Of a stretch of 64,000 nt of DNA, positions 61,802-64,000 are shown piece after piece. Position 1 is the first letter of the stretch, and the number at the start of each line of letters is the position of its first letter. The position numbers were made by a program, and so were the translations under genes. The notes beneath the pieces were generated by a model that was given only the letters and a program-made list of their open reading frames with translations, did not search any database and was not told the DNA's origin. Origin of the DNA: Aquimarina algicola (lineage in GTDB: Bacteria; Bacteroidota; Bacteroidia; Flavobacteriales; Flavobacteriaceae); assembly GCF_006443095.1 (NCBI RefSeq), contig NZ_VFWZ01000003.1:434001-498000 (forward strand), in the 5' to 3' direction.

Positions 61802-61818
61802 TTGCGAATTATTCGCAA
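61802..61818. promoter_or_regulatory. 17-bp perfect palindrome, possible operator
   Basis: TTGCGAATTATTCGCAA is a perfect inverted repeat of two 8-base arms around one T. It lies about 125 bp upstream of susC and 180 bp upstream of aspS. No terminator-like T run follows, so a protein-binding site is more likely than a terminator. The regulator is unknown. Confidence 0.5.
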
Positions 61819-61970
61819 TTTTAAAAAATAGAGCAATAATAAAGAAATTGATCCCTAAGCTTTGTTAATAACAATCATTATTAATGGGAAAATATAAGTA
61901 AAGTTTACTCTATATCGACAAATAAAAAAACTATCAACTTCCTACAATTAACTTAATGAATAAATCTTCT

Positions 61971-61978
61971 TATTTTTG
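61971..61978 (+). promoter_or_regulatory. -7 box of aspS
   Basis: TATTTTTG, a perfect TAnnTTTG -7 box, 18 bp before the ATG. It is the same octamer found before tatD. The -33 TTTG is not evident at 19 bp. Confidence 0.5.
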
Positions 61979-61996
61979 CAGCCTTAATATAAAGCT

Positions 61997-63745
61997 ATGT
62001 ACAGAAGTCATTCTTGTGGCGAGTTACGCCCCTCAGACATTAATAAAGAAGTCACCCTTTCAGGATGGGTGCAAAAAATACGTAATAAAGGATTTATGAT
62101 ATGGGTAGATCTCAGAGATCGATATGGGATCACTCAATTAATATTTGATGAAGAACGAACTCCTGTAGCTGTTGTAGAAAAAGCTAAAACACTAGGACGA
62201 GAATTTGTAATACAAATCAAAGGAACAGTAATCGAACGAGAGTCTAAAAATAAAAATATCCCAACTGGGGATATCGAAATACTAGTCACAGACCTTAACA
62301 TTCTCAATGATGCTATCGTTCCTCCTTTTACTATAGAAGATGAAACTGATGGAGGCGAAGATATACGAATGAAATATCGATATCTTGATATTAGGAGGAA
62401 TCCTGTAAAAAATAACCTGATGTTTCGTCATAAAGTAGGAATGCTCGTTCGAAACTACTTATCCAACGAAGGTTTTATAGAAGTCGAGACACCATATCTC
62501 ATTAAATCTACCCCAGAAGGAGCTCGTGATTTTATAGTACCATCACGTATGAATGAAGGTCAATTTTATGCTTTACCGCAATCGCCACAAACATTCAAGC
62601 AATTGCTTATGGTAGGAGGTATGGATAAATATTTTCAAATTGTAAAATGTTTTAGAGATGAAGATCTTAGAGCAGATAGGCAACCAGAGTTTACGCAGAT
62701 CGATTGTGAAATGTCATTTGTTGAGCAAGAAGATATCTTATCTATTTTTGAAAACTTAACTCGTCATCTTATTCATGAAATCAAAGGAGTAGATATATCG
62801 GATTTTCCTAGAATGACATACGACGAAGCAATGAGAACCTACGGAAATGATAAACCAGACATACGATTTGGTATGAAATTTGGCGAACTTAATGCTGTAG
62901 CAAAGCACAAAGACTTCAATGTATTCAATACCGCAGAACTTGTTGTTGGTATAGCTGTTCCTGGGGGAGCTTCTTACACCAGAAAAGAAATTGATAAACT
63001 TATAGACTGGGTAAAGCGTCCTCAAGTAGGAGCTCTGGGTATGGTTTATGTAAAATGTAATGAAGATGGCACATACAAATCTTCTGTAGATAAGTTTTAT
63101 GATCAAGAAGACCTTGCAAAATGGGCAGAAACTACAGGTGCACAACCAGGAGATCTGATTTGTGTATTATCGGGTGAAACAAATAAAGTAAGAGCGCAGT
63201 TGAGTGCATTGCGTATGGAACTCGCAGAGCGTTTAGAATTAAGAAACCCAGAGGAATTTGCTCCATTATGGGTTGTTGATTTTCCTTTGCTAGAATGGGA
63301 TGAAGATACACAAAGATATCATGCTATGCATCATCCTTTTACTTCTCCAAAACCAGAAGATATTACACTTTTGGATACTGATCCAGGTAAAGTAAGGGCA
63401 AATGCGTATGACTTAGTTTTAAATGGTAATGAAATCGGTGGAGGTTCAATTCGTATCCATGATAAAGAGACTCAAGCACTAATGTTTGATCATCTTGGAT
63501 TTACACCAGAAGAAGCAAAGGCACAATTTGGATTCTTGATGGATGCTTTTCAATATGGCGCCCCCCCTCATGGTGGTATTGCTTTTGGATTTGATAGACT
63601 GGTATCTATTTTGGGAGGACAGGAAACCATTAGAGATTTTATTGCTTTTCCAAAAAATAATAGTGGTAGAGATGTAATGATCGATGCTCCTGCAACAATA
63701 GATCAAGAACAACTTAAAGAACTACACATAAAACTTAGTATATAA
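61997..63745 (+). CDS. aspS: Aspartyl-tRNA synthetase
   Basis: 582 aa, full length for the bacterial type with GAD insertion domain. N-terminal OB-fold anticodon-binding domain (1-110, [12 protein letters not shown]), class II catalytic core with motif 2 [18 protein letters not shown], the insertion domain (about 290-410), and motif 3 [13 protein letters not shown]. Charges tRNA-Asp. Has its own -7 box and terminator; not in an operon with the chloride channel that follows. Confidence 0.97.
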   Translation: MYRSHSCGELRPSDINKEVTLSGWVQKIRNKGFMIWVDLRDRYGITQLIFDEERTPVAVVEKAKTLGREFVIQIKGTVIERESKNKNIPTGDIEILVTDLNILNDAIVPPFTIEDETDGGEDIRMKYRYLDIRRNPVKNNLMFRHKVGMLVRNYLSNEGFIEVETPYLIKSTPEGARDFIVPSRMNEGQFYALPQSPQTFKQLLMVGGMDKYFQIVKCFRDEDLRADRQPEFTQIDCEMSFVEQEDILSIFENLTRHLIHEIKGVDISDFPRMTYDEAMRTYGNDKPDIRFGMKFGELNAVAKHKDFNVFNTAELVVGIAVPGGASYTRKEIDKLIDWVKRPQVGALGMVYVKCNEDGTYKSSVDKFYDQEDLAKWAETTGAQPGDLICVLSGETNKVRAQLSALRMELAERLELRNPEEFAPLWVVDFPLLEWDEDTQRYHAMHHPFTSPKPEDITLLDTDPGKVRANAYDLVLNGNEIGGGSIRIHDKETQALMFDHLGFTPEEAKAQFGFLMDAFQYGAPPHGGIAFGFDRLVSILGGQETIRDFIAFPKNNSGRDVMIDAPATIDQEQLKELHIKLSI

Positions 63746-63781
63746 CACACACTATATACATGAAAATCTAGTTATGTAGAC

Positions 63782-63808
63782 ATCCCACGTTTTGTGGGAT
63801 TTTTTTTA
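63782..63808 (+). terminator. Terminator of aspS
   Basis: ATCCCAC and GTGGGAT arms with a 4-base GTTTT-type loop, followed by T8, 37 bp after the aspS stop. Confidence 0.92.
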
Positions 63809-63832
63809 CCTTTAAATTGTTTAACCTTTATT

Positions 63833-64000
63833 ATGCCGGTAGCATCAAAAAAAACAATACTTTATAAAATTCTCAAATGGCGGTATCGCTACATTTCTGA
63901 TAAGAATTTTGTGTTGATTCTCAGCATTATTGTTGGTTTTATGGCAGGGTTGGTTTCTTTACTATTAAAGAACATGACTCACTTGATACAGCTTGTATTA
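63833..64000 (+). CDS. ClC-type chloride channel, N-terminus only (partial)
   Basis: 56 residues are seen before the window ends. The frame starts with ATG at 63833 (MPVASKK) and runs WRYRYISDKNFVLILSI, then IVGFMAGLVSLLLKNMTHLI, the first helix of flavobacterial ClC-family voltage-gated chloride channel proteins. The identification rests on this N-terminal segment alone, so it is likely but not proven. It follows the aspS terminator by 24 bp, so it probably has its own promoter within that short gap. Confidence 0.75.
   Translation, partial: MPVASKKTILYKILKWRYRYISDKNFVLILSIIVGFMAGLVSLLLKNMTHLIQLVL

Larger units (their letters stand above)
61678..61996. other. Divergent intergenic region of susC and aspS
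   Basis: About 320 bp carrying the promoters of both genes. It contains a 17-bp palindrome (61802-61818) and the -7 box of aspS (61971-61978). No coding sequence is apparent. Confidence 0.6.

Noticed and set aside
1..64000. CRISPR arrays, insertion sequences, prophage or plasmid-type genes
   Set aside because: I found no regular repeat-spacer pattern, transposase, integrase or phage structural gene in any part of the window.

Overview
The window is A+T-rich DNA from a member of the Bacteroidota, almost certainly Flavobacteriaceae (an Aquimarina-like marine genus would fit, but I cannot prove the genus). The evidence is a SusC/SusD pair, PorT-type outer-membrane barrels, TATTTTTG-like -7 promoter boxes, weak ribosome binding sites, small peptides with flavobacterial double-glycine leaders, and the typical mre/rod cluster. 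I find 56 protein genes (two cut by the window ends) and one tRNA-Ser(GGA). There are no rRNA genes, CRISPR arrays, insertion sequences or prophage genes.

Layout. 1-4.4 kb holds the N-terminus of a probable ComEC-like protein leaving the left edge, then an accessory block (isochorismatase-family hydrolase with an AraC regulator, membrane protein with a Crp/Fnr regulator). 4.4-10.7 kb is an envelope block: NlpC/P60 lipoprotein, LpxB, a small membrane protein, SurE, and divergently a tail-specific protease and a lone OppC-type permease. 10.7-13.5 kb is the most interesting part: three small double-glycine-leader peptides with even cysteine counts, and a fusion of a C39-like domain lacking the catalytic Cys, a VKOR domain and a DsbA/thioredoxin domain, apparently a disulfide-peptide locus without a local exporter. 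14-22 kb carries a secreted nuclease, then purH-mreB-mreC-mreD-mrdA-rodA for cell-wall elongation. 22-28.7 kb carries a MacB-like permease, a deacetylase/acetyltransferase pair, a retropepsin-like protease, TatD and asparaginase. 28.8-32.3 kb carries tRNA-Ser and a TonB-energising ExbB-X-ExbD-ExbD cluster with a PorT-like barrel. 32.3-34.4 kb is rpoN with a translationally coupled membrane protein. 34.6-37.5 kb is a four-gene unit: anchored protein, multi-pass membrane protein, sensor-poor histidine kinase, NarL-type regulator. 37.8-42 kb is sucA-odhB (2-oxoglutarate dehydrogenase). 42-44.2 kb has a beta-barrel, an unknown exported protein and a polyprenyl synthase. 44.4-51.1 kb is a TetR-TolC-MFP-RND efflux operon. 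51.3-55 kb is a large propeller histidine kinase with a LytTR regulator. 55-61.7 kb is a lipoprotein with a tandemly duplicated domain and a susD/susC pair. 62 kb to the end is aspS and the start of a ClC chloride channel.

How the genes work together. Most of the window serves the cell envelope: lipid A synthesis, peptidoglycan elongation, periplasmic proteolysis, TonB energy supply, outer-membrane import and efflux. The peptide locus and the four-gene sensory unit are the two groups whose job is not explained by standard pathways. A GGGG-TTTACC motif lies upstream of both and may link them.

Where a start codon was moved from the longest open frame, this is stated. All assignments are from reading motifs by eye; no database search was possible.
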